A stretch of DNA of 46,429 nucleotides from Candidatus Colwellia aromaticivorans (GCF_003333305.1 NZ_QOLD01000024.1:1-46429); one strand, 5' to 3'; positions 15,933-24,509 are shown, numbered from the stretch's first letter. Notes: a model not told the origin generated them from the letters alone. A program made the numbers and translations.

Positions 15933-16256
15933 GGGTCTGTTGATCTTTCGCGGTTAAATTTTGTTCGCCTTTTTTAAAGAGAGTAAAGCGTTTTAATCGC
16001 GGCGAGTAGTATGTAGCCTAATCATTCTAAGCAAATACTACTCAACAATGAGTAAAGCGCTTTTAGCCGAATCCTTCGGACAGCATTTGTTGGTCATTTT
16101 TACGGCGTTATCACCTTTTTATGTGACGCTACATGGATGTAGTTTATAAGACAATGCAGGAGCATATTGTCCTGAACAACCACATGACAAAGGCTCTGCC
16201 TTGTATAAACACCCAACAAATCGCTGCAAAAACAATCTCGAAAGATCAACAGCCCC
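15933..16256. mobile_element. Miniature inverted-repeat element B (324 bp)
   Basis: The 18-bp end at 15933-15950 (GGGTCTGTTGATCTTTCG) matches the reverse complement of 16239-16256 at 17 of 18 bases. TA occurs on both flanks (15931-15932 and 16257-16258), again suggesting a TA target. Inside, CATTTGTTGG-type and ATGTG/CACAT arms form a second palindrome around the structured core 16127-16181. No coding capacity is seen. The right end abuts the stop codon of the NRDE gene. The terminal repeats differ from those of element A. Confidence 0.78.
16127..16181. repeat. Structured core module, copy B
   Basis: Same layout as copy A: hairpin 1 GCTACAT/ATGTAGT starting at 16128 (end pair now G-T), hairpin 2 GACAAT (16150-16155) with ATTGTC (16166-16171) around the identical loop GCAGGAGCAT, and an outer stem ATGTG (16121-16125) with CACAT (16181-16185). 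The G-C to C-G swap in hairpin 2 is a compensatory change relative to copy A. Confidence 0.75.
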
Positions 16257-17008
16257 TATGATTCTATAGAGAAACTTTGTTTTTTTGTGCACTCACCTTG
16301 CTCATTATAACTTTGATCATAAATAGAAATTGTTCCTTCATCATCTAGAGTGATTATATTGGTAGTACGGGTGCCGTATTCTGGCGAAACGATAAAAATA
16401 GAACTCAGTAGTTGTTCCCAATCTAATGGAATGCCTGTTTTGGGTAAATGTTGTGTTGGTGCTTGTTGATCACTGTTCATTAGTTTGAATAGCTGATCTA
16501 TATCTAAGGTATGATCTTTTATTGCATCGGCAAGTTTAGCTTGTCCAAGTGCCATTTTAGGCCAAATATCATCTAATGCGCCGTTACATAGGCTGTGAAA
16601 CCCTGAATTTAGTACTTGTTTTTTTTGTGACACACTGTCAAAACACACTAGCTTATTAAGTTGACCAAAGACTAGATTAAAGCCGTTATATTCACTGAAT
16701 GATTTGGCTAATTGTTTTGTCATTTCATCATCTTGATGTGCTAACGCTTGTAATACTAACTCACCACGAGATTGTTTATTATTATCAATTAAATCAGGTT
16801 GGCGAAAATTAGTGAGTGCACTAAATCGTCCCTGCTTATTTAAACCAAGCCAAGTGCCACCTGCTTGTAAGTCTTTACCCGCTAATACCTCATTTTTAGG
16901 CCACCAATGCATTGGCTGTGTCGGTCTTTCATGAAATTCATCACGGTTTGCACAAATGATTACGGGATATTTTGGGTGCTGCTTAATGGCAAAGAATAAA
17001 ATACACAT
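16256..17008 (-). CDS. NRDE (TANGO2-like) family protein
   Basis: A 250-residue protein of the NRDE family, named for the motif at residues 21-24 (CANRDEFHERPT). I place the start at 17008, giving MCILFFAIKQ: family members begin with Met-Cys and the exposed Cys2 recalls N-terminal nucleophile hydrolases; an in-frame ATG 33 bases upstream (17041) is the alternative. Other family features are GGTWLGLN and FSALTNFR. Eukaryotic TANGO2 is linked to Golgi organisation and to haem or lipid handling; the bacterial role is not settled. The stop codon TAG takes its last base from element B, so the insertion lies exactly at the gene end. Confidence 0.85.
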   Translation of the reverse strand: MCILFFAIKQHPKYPVIICANRDEFHERPTQPMHWWPKNEVLAGKDLQAGGTWLGLNKQGRFSALTNFRQPDLIDNNKQSRGELVLQALAHQDDEMTKQLAKSFSEYNGFNLVFGQLNKLVCFDSVSQKKQVLNSGFHSLCNGALDDIWPKMALGQAKLADAIKDHTLDIDQLFKLMNSDQQAPTQHLPKTGIPLDWEQLLSSIFIVSPEYGTRTTNIITLDDEGTISIYDQSYNEQGECTKKQSFSIES

Positions 17009-17128
17009 ATATAGAAAGGGCGTTTTTTGATTTGAAATCATATCTTATGGTAACTCTTTCTTTAACGAAAGGGATTACTCAGTTAAAATTCAACTATATA
17101 AGTACATATGACAGTTAAGGGCATAAGC

Positions 17129-17899
17129 ATGTTTGAACTTCCTAGGGTAAATTTAAAAGATAAAGTGTCAGCACAAGAATGGCAAATTCGCGTTGATTTA
17201 GCGGCTTGTTACCGCTTAATGGTAATGCATGGTTGGGATGATCTTATTCATACGCATATTTCTGCGCGTATTCCCGGAACAGAGTATCTATTGATTAATG
17301 CTTTTGGTTTGGCATTTGAGGAAGTCACCGCATCAAATTTAGTTAAAATTGATATTGACGGTAATATTATTGATCAAAACTGTGGGTTTGAAATTAATCC
17401 AGCGGGTTTTACTATTCACAGTGCTGTACATGAGGCACGTCATGATGATATTTGCGTTATGCACGTTCATACCAACGAGACTATTGCTGTTGCCAGCCTT
17501 GAAGAAGGTTTATTGTCATTAAGCCAATACTCTATGTTTGCGCTTGCTTCGATGAGTTATCATGATTATGAAGGTTTAGCGGTAAATGCGGATGAAAAGC
17601 TAAGATTGCAGCAAGACTTAGGTAATGCCAATTTTATGTTACTGCGAAATCATGGGGCACTTACGGTGGGGAAAACCATTGGTGACGCGTTTATGCACAT
17701 GTATGACTTAACCCGAGCATGTCAGGTGCAATTGCAAGTAATGTCCACAGGCATGAAACCTATTTATGCACCTCAGAGCATTATTGATGGCATTAAAGCC
17801 CAGGCTAATATTGTGCATACCGGAAAAACGGGCGGAGAAACTGCGTGGCCAGCAATGATGCGCAGAGTAGCAAGAGCCTATCCAGACTTTGCTTCGTAA
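17129..17899 (+). CDS. Class II aldolase/adducin family protein
   Basis: A 256-residue zinc aldolase-type protein. I prefer ATG 17129, with AAGGG eight bases upstream, over the ATG at 17108, which has no ribosome site. The class II aldolase/adducin fold is clear: THISARIPG, LLINAFGLAFEEVTASNLV, zinc ligands H112 and H114 (MHVHTNET) and H175 (LLRNHGALTVG). Relatives include L-fuculose-phosphate and ribulose-phosphate enzymes, but many members are unassigned. It is followed 67 bp later by a galactonate-dehydratase-like gene, so it may cleave or modify the 2-keto-3-deoxy acid made there (inference). Confidence 0.87.
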   Translation: MFELPRVNLKDKVSAQEWQIRVDLAACYRLMVMHGWDDLIHTHISARIPGTEYLLINAFGLAFEEVTASNLVKIDIDGNIIDQNCGFEINPAGFTIHSAVHEARHDDICVMHVHTNETIAVASLEEGLLSLSQYSMFALASMSYHDYEGLAVNADEKLRLQQDLGNANFMLLRNHGALTVGKTIGDAFMHMYDLTRACQVQLQVMSTGMKPIYAPQSIIDGIKAQANIVHTGKTGGETAWPAMMRRVARAYPDFAS

Positions 17900-17966
17900 C
17901 ATTCATTCCGTATTGTAATTAATTTATTTGAAATTAAAAAAAAGAACCTAATTTAAAGAGATAAAC

Positions 17967-19142
17967 ATGAAAATTACCCATATTGAAGTATTTGATATTC
18001 ACTGCCCTAAACGTATTGGGTGGAACCCAGTTTTTATACGTGTTCATACTGATGAAGGCATTAGTGGTGTTGGCGAGGCAGGTTTAGCTTATGATTGGGG
18101 GCACAGTGCTGCTGCCGCGATGATCAAAGAAATCAGTGAAGCAGTATTAATCGGCTTTAACCCGTTTAATACTGAGTTGTTATGGTCTCGTATGCTCAGA
18201 GAAAGCTTTTGGGGTTTAGGTGGCGGTCCTGTTCTGTATTCTGCCATGAGCGCCATTGATACTGCACTTTGGGATATTAAAGCGAAAGCGTTAGGTGTGC
18301 CTGTTTATCAATTACTGGGTGGTAAAGTAAACGACAAATTACGCACTTACGCCAGTCAACTGCAATTTGATTGGGATAGTGAAATCAATAAGCTAATAGA
18401 GCCAGAAGAATACGCACAAGCAGCATTAAAAGCGGTAAGTGAAGGCTATGATGCGGTAAAAGTTGATCCTATTGTATACAACAAAGACGGTAGTTCATCA
18501 TTTGATCGAACCAAGTTATTTACTAAGCCACAAATGCGTTTATTTGGTAATCGATTGCGTGCTATACGTGATGCGGTTGGCGAAGATGTTGATATTATTT
18601 TTGAATCGCACTCATTAATGGGAGCGGCATCAGCCATTCAAATGGGCGCTATTGTCGAAGAAGTTGGCTGCATGATGTATGAAGAGCCTGTTAACTATTT
18701 AAATTCGGCGGTGCATAAAAAAGTGTCTGATAACGTTAATGTACCCATTGCCGGTGGCGAGCGCTTATATCATCGTTGGGATGTACGTCCTTATTTTGAA
18801 GATCAAAGTATTGACGTATTACAACCTGATGTCGGCTTATGCGGCGGTTTTACTGAAGCAAAAAAAGTGTGTGATTATGCTGATGTTTACGATATTCGTA
18901 TTCAAGCGCATGTTTGTGGCGGCCCTGTGGCTACCGCGGCTTCCTTGCATTTAGAAACCGCTATTCCAAACTTTTTAATTCATGAGCATCATACCTATGC
19001 CATTAAAGACTGGAATCGTGAATTATGTCTACAAGACCCACAACCGGTTGATGGCTTTTTCCAAGTGACTGAAGTACCGGGGCTTGGAATTGAATTAAAT
19101 GATGAAGTGGTTAAGAAGTCACCACATATTGTCATCAAGTAA
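17967..19142 (+). CDS. Enolase-superfamily sugar-acid dehydratase (galactonate-dehydratase-like)
   Basis: A 391-residue mandelate racemase/muconate lactonizing-type enzyme. The N-terminal capping domain (about 1-125) ends with ALWDIKAKALGVPVYQLLGG. In the barrel, metal ligands E213, E239 and E265 are spaced 26 and 26, with H215 and H315; this matches the layout I recall for E. coli DgoD (D183, E209, E235, H185, H285) shifted by 30. K165-x-D167 and GERLYHRWD also fit that subgroup. Expected reaction: dehydration of an aldonate to a 2-keto-3-deoxy acid. The substrate is unknown; the first ligand being Glu rather than Asp is a difference. AAAGAGATAAAC precedes the ATG. Confidence 0.85.
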   Translation: MKITHIEVFDIHCPKRIGWNPVFIRVHTDEGISGVGEAGLAYDWGHSAAAAMIKEISEAVLIGFNPFNTELLWSRMLRESFWGLGGGPVLYSAMSAIDTALWDIKAKALGVPVYQLLGGKVNDKLRTYASQLQFDWDSEINKLIEPEEYAQAALKAVSEGYDAVKVDPIVYNKDGSSSFDRTKLFTKPQMRLFGNRLRAIRDAVGEDVDIIFESHSLMGAASAIQMGAIVEEVGCMMYEEPVNYLNSAVHKKVSDNVNVPIAGGERLYHRWDVRPYFEDQSIDVLQPDVGLCGGFTEAKKVCDYADVYDIRIQAHVCGGPVATAASLHLETAIPNFLIHEHHTYAIKDWNRELCLQDPQPVDGFFQVTEVPGLGIELNDEVVKKSPHIVIK

Positions 19143-19178
19143 GTTCTTATTTGAAAGGTAAGTTTAACACCTGCTGTA

Positions 19179-20066
19179 TTAATTCAGAATTGCATTCATA
19201 GAATACCAACTAAGCGCATTGTCATAACACAATGCGCTTTTTTCTTGCTCGGTTAGTGCTTGAAAAAAATCGCTCGATATAATCGACTGCCAATACGCCT
19301 GATAACTGCTATGGCTGAACAAACATAATGGGAAGTTACTAGCTAACATGACCTTTTTAGCCCCAAAAATAGCGAAAATCAGCGATAAGTTTTCACTTAG
19401 CCAAGTTTCTTTATAATTTCTTTTTGTCATTTCCCAACCTGAACACTTAATAGCGACATGAGGATAAAGCGACAATTTAGTTAAATTGCTTTGCCAACTT
19501 TGCCATTCAATAGAGTGTAAATCGGTAGGTGGAAAGCCAGCATGATTTATGATGAACTGAATATTTAGGTTATTTTCAATTACAGCACATAACGCTGCAA
19601 CGGGAATTTGGTCAATTAGTGATAGTTGAACTTCGAACACCAATCCCGTGTCATTGAGTATGCTAATATTATTAATTACTTGTTTGTTGTTTAATAATAC
19701 TAGCGCTTGATCATCTAATAGGTGCCGAACGCCAACGAATGAGGGGTGTTCTGCTAACTTTTCTAATACAGTATTAACGTGTTGGCTCGATGTGGTTAAA
19801 TCGATATTAGCGATGGCTCGAAAAGGTTTATTGCAACTTTTCTCTAGGGTTTCAAGTTCACGGCATGGCTTGTCGTTATCAAAACCAGCTTCAATATGAA
19901 CAAAGCCAGCTAAAGATAAAGGTGTGGTTAGCGTTAACTCAGTCTCATCGAAGCTTTTATTGATACGTTGCTTATCAGGCCAAAAAGGCGAATTTTCAGC
20001 CTTTAGCCAATGATAATCACCTAACTCAAGATCAAATAAATGTAGATGAGGATCAATTATTTTCAT
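19179..20066 (-). CDS. Amidohydrolase 2 family, probable sugar lactonase
   Basis: A 295-residue amidohydrolase_2 (PF04909-type) protein. The metal-binding start DPHLHLFDLE gives H7 and H9; further marks are FVHIEAG, FVGVRHLL, FIINHAGFPP and a late LASNFPLC segment. Close family members include L-fuconolactone hydrolases, which fit the neighbouring SDR and dehydratase. It is 17 bp downstream of the SDR gene on the same strand and converges on the dehydratase gene with 36 bp between them. Lactonase activity is inferred from family and context. Confidence 0.82.
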   Translation of the reverse strand: MKIIDPHLHLFDLELGDYHWLKAENSPFWPDKQRINKSFDETELTLTTPLSLAGFVHIEAGFDNDKPCRELETLEKSCNKPFRAIANIDLTTSSQHVNTVLEKLAEHPSFVGVRHLLDDQALVLLNNKQVINNISILNDTGLVFEVQLSLIDQIPVAALCAVIENNLNIQFIINHAGFPPTDLHSIEWQSWQSNLTKLSLYPHVAIKCSGWEMTKRNYKETWLSENLSLIFAIFGAKKVMLASNFPLCLFSHSSYQAYWQSIISSDFFQALTEQEKSALCYDNALSWYSMNAILN

Positions 20067-20083
20067 TTTCGTTACTCGTTACT

Positions 20084-20809
20084 TTACTGCGCTGTATAGC
20101 CACCATCGATTACCTGCAAGCTGCCAGTAATAAATTTAGCTTTATCTGAGGCTAAAAACAACACTAACTCAGCAACTTCTTCCGGCTGTCCCAAACGGTT
20201 TAGTGGTTGCAAACTTTCTTCTTCTCGATGCGTTTCTGCTTTGTCTGCACCGGATTTTTGACAATAATTATTGATAGCATCATGATAAAGCGGTGTTTCT
20301 ATGGTGCCAGGGCAAACAGCATTAGCGCGAATATTAAAGGCAGCGTAATCAAGTGCGGTGGTTTTTGCCATGGAAGCAAGTGCCGCTTTACTTAAGTTGT
20401 AAGCAAATGAGTTGTGTTTAGCGACTAACGCTTGATCAGAAGACATGATAATAATAGCGCCATTATTATTCGCTTTCATACTCGGTAATACGGCTTTAAC
20501 GGCAGCATAAGCGCCTTTTACGTTGATATTAAAGACCTTGTCAAAATCCTCTTCTGATGTGTTTTCTATATTGGCAGAAAAGTGAATGCCGGCGTTAGAA
20601 ACCAGTACGTCGATGGTCTGTTTTTTTGCAATATTGTTAATAATGTTAGTTACCTGACTTAAATTAGTAACATCACAATTGCAAAACTCACCAAAAGAAG
20701 AAGGGGATAAGTCCAAGTTAAAAACGTGGTAATTATGTTGTTCAAATAATTTTACTATGCTTAAACCAATACCTGAACTACCGCCTGTAACCACACATGT
20801 TTTTTTCAT
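20084..20809 (-). CDS. Short-chain dehydrogenase/reductase, probable sugar dehydrogenase
   Basis: A 241-residue classical SDR. The Rossmann glycine motif TGGSSGIG is at 8-15, D33 after the second strand favours NAD, NAG is at 72-74, and the catalytic triad is S124, Y137 and K141 (YNLSK). The C-terminus has the CPGTIETPL and IDGGYTAQ blocks. It leads a two-gene operon with the amidohydrolase. With that gene and the dehydratase it fits oxidation of an aldose to a lactone as the first step of a non-phosphorylating sugar pathway (inference). Confidence 0.88.
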   Translation of the reverse strand: MKKTCVVTGGSSGIGLSIVKLFEQHNYHVFNLDLSPSSFGEFCNCDVTNLSQVTNIINNIAKKQTIDVLVSNAGIHFSANIENTSEEDFDKVFNINVKGAYAAVKAVLPSMKANNNGAIIIMSSDQALVAKHNSFAYNLSKAALASMAKTTALDYAAFNIRANAVCPGTIETPLYHDAINNYCQKSGADKAETHREEESLQPLNRLGQPEEVAELVLFLASDKAKFITGSLQVIDGGYTAQ

Positions 20810-20937
20810 ATATTCGAACCACTAATTTTATCAAGTAAATCTTTTCTCAATGATAACGTTAAGTTCAGTTCAGTGCCATTTTCTTATTTTAGTAAATTCG
20901 CTATAATGATCACAATTATAAAACTTGAGATTTTTTC

Positions 20938-21363
20938 ATGAAAGCATGTGGCGTTGAAATAAAAGGTAATGATGCAATTATTTGTATTATGTCTAAAGAA
21001 AATAATTTGTATGATATTCCTCATACGCGAGTACAAAAAATTAGCCTTGATGACGCTGGAGATGCCGAGCAAGTGCAAAAATTCCAGTTTACCTTTGCGA
21101 AATTAATGGAAGACTACCATGTAAGCCATGTACTTATTAAAGGGCGTGCGTTAAAAGGAAAATTTGCGGGCGGTCCTGTTGGCTTTAAAGTTGAAGCGGC
21201 AATCCAGTTGATAAAAGAATTACAGGTTGAAATTCTAGCTGGCAGCTTTATTAAAAAGGAAATAGCAAAGAGCCAAGTAGAAATCGACTTTAGAGATACT
21301 GGGTTAAAACAGTATCAAGAACAAGCTTTCACTACCGTATTTGCTTATTTAGAAACTGTGTAA
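20938..21363 (+). CDS. DUF3010 family protein
   Basis: A 141-residue cytoplasmic protein matching the DUF3010 family of marine gammaproteobacteria: MKACGVEIKGNDAIICI, then KFQFTFAKLMEDYHVSHVLIKGR, GFKVEAAIQLI and the end YQEQAFTTVFAYLETV. The pattern of a short beta hairpin then an alternating alpha/beta part recalls RNase H-like nucleotide-binding folds, but I know of no assigned function. A perfect TATAAT at 20902-20907 is a likely -10 element, although its -35 is poor. An intrinsic terminator follows (21389-21417), so it is monocistronic. Confidence 0.85.
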   Translation: MKACGVEIKGNDAIICIMSKENNLYDIPHTRVQKISLDDAGDAEQVQKFQFTFAKLMEDYHVSHVLIKGRALKGKFAGGPVGFKVEAAIQLIKELQVEILAGSFIKKEIAKSQVEIDFRDTGLKQYQEQAFTTVFAYLETV

Positions 21364-21388
21364 TGACTATTTAAATAAGGTATCACTT

Positions 21389-21417
21389 AAAAAAAGCGCA
21401 TGTATTGCGCTTTTTTT
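21389..21417 (+). terminator. Intrinsic terminator after DUF3010 gene
   Basis: GCGCA and TGCGC form a stem around TGTAT, flanked by an A run before and seven Ts after. It ends the DUF3010 transcript about 25 bp past its stop. Confidence 0.85.
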
Positions 21418-21516
21418 ATACCTAAATTTCGTCTATATAACCCCCTTTTTATAAAAATCATCACTAATCTTACTTGAGAAAAAGTAACTAACATGATTTA
21501 ATCAAATACTCACCAG

Positions 21517-21527
21517 AGGTCTGACCA
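21517..21527. promoter_or_regulatory. FadR-like operator upstream of acyl-CoA dehydrogenase
   Basis: AGGTCTGACCA matches the FadR core TGGTCNGACCA at 10 of 11 positions, centred 54 bp upstream of the acyl-CoA dehydrogenase start. FadR represses fatty-acid degradation genes in enterics and vibrios and releases DNA on binding acyl-CoA. The downstream gene's function makes the match meaningful. Confidence 0.6.
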
Positions 21528-21575
21528 CTAATTTGTTTTGAGTTGGACTGCTAAAGTTAATATTGGAGAAACCCT

Positions 21576-23381
21576 ATGCCAGAATATAAAGCCCCGATTA
21601 GAGACATGAAGTTTGTCATGCAAGAACTACTTAATTGTGACCGCCATTATCAGAAACTAGGTTATGAAGATGCTAGCCTTGATATGGTCGATGCTATAAT
21701 CGCTGAGGCTGCTAAGTTTACTGAACAGGTAGTTGCTCCAATAAACCAAAGTGGTGATGAACAAGGTTGTACTTGGCATGATGGTGAAGTTACAACCCCC
21801 GATGGTTTTAAAGAAGCTTACCAACAATATGTTGAAGGAGGTTGGCCGACCTTAGCGCAAAATGTTGATTTTGGTGGTCAAGGTTTACCTCATTCATTAA
21901 ATACTGCTATTACCGAGTTTTTCTCCTGTGCTAATCATAGCTTTGCTATGTATCCAGGCTTAAGTCATGGCGCATTAGCGACGATTGAAGCACATGGCAG
22001 TGATACTCATAAAAACATCTTTATGCCAAAACTGGTTGAAGGGTCTTGGACGGGCACTATGTGCTTAACTGAGCCTCATTGTGGTACAGATTTAGGTATG
22101 TTACGCACTAAGGCTGAAATAAATGATGATGGTAGTTACTCGTTAACAGGTACTAAAATTTTTATCTCCGCCGGTGAACATGATTTGTCGGATAATATTG
22201 TGCATATTGTTATTGCCCGTATTCCTGGTTCGCCAGAAGGTAGCCGCGGTATTTCATTATTTATTGTACCTAAATTTAACGTAACTGATGCGGGTGAAGT
22301 CGGCGATAGAAATGCCGTAAGCTGTGGTTCAATTGAACATAAAATGGGTATTAATGCTAATGCGACTTGTGTCATCAACTTTGATGGCGCTAAAGGCTAT
22401 TTAATTGGCGAAGTTAATCGTGGATTAAACTGTATGTTTACCTTTATGAATGCCGCTCGCTTAGGTGTTGCTACCGAAGGTGTTGCCGCCGCTGAAGCAT
22501 CATTTCAAGGTGCATTGGCTTACGCGAAAGATAGATTACAAATGCGTTCATTGTCAGGTGTTAAAAATCCTGAAGGCCCAGCTGATGCAATTATTGTTCA
22601 CCCTGATGTACGTCGTATGTTATTAACACAAAAATCTATTGCTGAGGGTGGCCGTGCGTTAATCGCTTATTTATCACAGTTAGTAGATGTTAGTCATGCA
22701 CCTATAGGTAAGGTAGATGAAGCAGAAAAAGCATCAGCAGAATCTAAGTTAGCTTTATTAACGCCAGTTGCGAAAGCATTTTTAACTGAACTGGGTTTAG
22801 AGTGTACTAGCCATGGCGTACAAGTATTTGGTGGCCATGGTTATATTAAAGAGTGGGGCATGGAGCAGCTGATGCGTGATACAAAAATCAGTTGTTTGTA
22901 CGAAGGCACTACCGGTATTCAAGCACTTGATCTATTAGCACGTAAAATTTTAGGCTCTAAAGGTGAGATATTGAAACCATTCGGCGCTGAAGTTACTGCA
23001 TTTTGTGTTGAAAATGCAGGTAATGAAGCTATGCAAGAATTCATTCAACCTATTATGACCTTTGGTAGTGATTGGCAAAAAATGACTGAAACGTTAGGAA
23101 TGAAAGCAATGCAAAATCCAGATGAAATCGGCGGGGCATCTGTTGATTACTTAATGTATTCAGGCTATTTAACCCTCGCTTATTTTTGGGCGAAAATGGC
23201 CAAGGTAGCTCAAGAGAAATTAGCCGCAGGTGGCGATGATAGCGCTTTTTATCAAGCGAAAATTAAAACAGCACGTTTCTATTTTCAACGTATCTTGCCA
23301 AGAGCCAATGGTCATGCTTCTTGTGTTGAAAATGGCTGTGACTCTATGATGGCACTTGATGTGGATGATTTTTCATTTTAG
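21576..23381 (+). CDS. Acyl-CoA dehydrogenase, long form
   Basis: A 601-residue FAD-dependent acyl-CoA dehydrogenase for fatty-acid beta-oxidation. The order is an N-terminal extension (about 1-35), the helical N-domain, the beta domain with CLTEPHCGTDLG (FAD/substrate loop), the helical C-domain with the catalytic glutamate E443 in YEGTTGIQALDLLARKI, then an extra C-terminal helical domain (about 470-595) typical of the 590-600-residue class. Start ATG has GGAG upstream. It is monocistronic, with a FadR-like site upstream and a strong terminator downstream. Confidence 0.93.
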   Translation: MPEYKAPIRDMKFVMQELLNCDRHYQKLGYEDASLDMVDAIIAEAAKFTEQVVAPINQSGDEQGCTWHDGEVTTPDGFKEAYQQYVEGGWPTLAQNVDFGGQGLPHSLNTAITEFFSCANHSFAMYPGLSHGALATIEAHGSDTHKNIFMPKLVEGSWTGTMCLTEPHCGTDLGMLRTKAEINDDGSYSLTGTKIFISAGEHDLSDNIVHIVIARIPGSPEGSRGISLFIVPKFNVTDAGEVGDRNAVSCGSIEHKMGINANATCVINFDGAKGYLIGEVNRGLNCMFTFMNAARLGVATEGVAAAEASFQGALAYAKDRLQMRSLSGVKNPEGPADAIIVHPDVRRMLLTQKSIAEGGRALIAYLSQLVDVSHAPIGKVDEAEKASAESKLALLTPVAKAFLTELGLECTSHGVQVFGGHGYIKEWGMEQLMRDTKISCLYEGTTGIQALDLLARKILGSKGEILKPFGAEVTAFCVENAGNEAMQEFIQPIMTFGSDWQKMTETLGMKAMQNPDEIGGASVDYLMYSGYLTLAYFWAKMAKVAQEKLAAGGDDSAFYQAKIKTARFYFQRILPRANGHASCVENGCDSMMALDVDDFSF

Positions 23382-23419
23382 TTAAATTCATTAATGAAAT
23401 AGCTCAAGAGACTTAATAG

Positions 23420-23449
23420 AAAAAGGGAAGCGATATGCTTCCCTTTTTT
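23420..23449 (+). terminator. Intrinsic terminator after acyl-CoA dehydrogenase
   Basis: GGGAAGC (23425-23431) pairs with GCTTCCC (23437-23443) around GATAT, with an A5 run before and six Ts after. Confidence 0.9.
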
Positions 23450-23503
23450 ATACCTAGAAACCTAGTAAAGTAATTACCAAAAAAGTAAGTACCAGAAAAG
23501 TAA

Positions 23504-23995
23504 TCAGTGCTTAATTATTTCTTGCACAGCTAATGCTAATTTAGGGTTGTTCACATCTTAACTCGTTGATTTGTATATTTCTTTACCTTGGCTATTAATA
23601 AAAAAGGTCGAGGGCGTACCTCTTACTCCATATTGATTTGCAACCAATTCCCCGTTTACTGCCGTAATGAAGTCATAGCCGCGTTTTATTATTTCATCTT
23701 GTGGTGTGGCACCGTCGTCTTCATTGAAACTAATCGAAACAATTTTTATACCAGAGCTTTTATATTTCTTTTCAAGCTCAACTAGCTTAGGTTGTAGTTT
23801 TTTACAATAAGGGCACCAAGTAGCCCAAAAATGTAATATAACAGGCTTACCGTGATAATCACTCAATGAAATAGGTTTCCCAGTCTGTGTGGTTAATTGC
23901 CATGCTGGCGCCGTTGGAAAATCTTCATCAATAGCGTTAGAGGTAGTCCAAAATAGAAGGATAAATAAGCTAGAAAGATAAGTGATTTTTTTCAT
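23504..23995 (-). pseudogene. TlpA/ResA-like thioredoxin with premature in-frame stop
   Basis: A secreted thioredoxin-like protein of 145 residues as it stands (23558-23995): signal peptide 1-21, active site WCPYC with C61 and C64, the RGTPSTF cis-proline loop and a SLSDYHGKPVILHFWATW entry typical of TlpA/ResA/DsbE. It would reduce or exchange disulfides in the periplasm. The stop TAA (23560-23558) interrupts a frame that continues for 17 sense codons, DVNNPKLALAVQEIIKH, to TGA at 23506-23504; this looks like the native C-terminal helix. A TTA-to-TAA change would explain it. The catalytic core is intact, so the short form may still work; sequencing error is possible. Confidence 0.75.
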
Positions 23996-24177
23996 AGAGA
24001 GTTATGTTAATTTGAATTGTGTATAGATGACCTAGTATAAGTGTTTTTTGTTGTATGACATTACCTACTATTGTTGATAATACGCTTAAATAGACTCAGG
24101 GAATATTAATTGCAAGCATATAGCCAACAGCACTAGCACTATTAGAAAAGTAATATTTAGATCAAATTGCAGATATA

Positions 24178-24203
24178 AAAAAACCGACTAAAGTCGGTTT
24201 TTT
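24178..24203 (-). terminator. Intrinsic terminator of rpsT
   Basis: CCGACT (24184-24189) and AGTCGG (24192-24197) form the stem, with A and T runs on either side, so it works in both directions. It lies about 45 bp past the rpsT stop. Confidence 0.9.
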
Positions 24204-24248
24204 AAATATTACACTAAGTAATCAGAAAAACGTAAAGTGCTATCTAGC

Positions 24249-24509
24249 CTATAGGGCTTTAATAGCAGCATTCAAACGGCTCTTACTACGAGCTGCTTTG
24301 TTTTTATGAATAAGACCTTTACTTGCATAACGGTCTAAAATTGGCGTAGCAGCAGCTAATTCTTTAGTTGCTACTTCTTTATCACCGGCTTCAATAGCTG
24401 CAAGTACTTTTTTAACTAAAGTACGCATCATTGAGCGACGGCTTCCATTGTGTTGACGGCGCTTTTCAGATTGTACTGCGCGCTTCTTAGCTTGCTTTGA
24501 ATTAGCCAA
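24249..24509 (-). CDS. rpsT: 30S ribosomal protein S20
   Basis: An 86-residue basic protein, the usual length for S20: [20 protein letters not shown], a central [15 protein letters not shown] helix and the ending [19 protein letters not shown]20 binds 16S rRNA early in 30S assembly. The start codon is TTG (24509-24507) behind AGGAG; E. coli rpsT also uses TTG, where the weak start is part of its autoregulation, so the same may hold here. It is divergent from murJ with a 257-bp gap and has its own terminator. Confidence 0.98.
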   Translation of the reverse strand: MANSKQAKKRAVQSEKRRQHNGSRRSMMRTLVKKVLAAIEAGDKEVATKELAAATPILDRYASKGLIHKNKAARSKSRLNAAIKAL

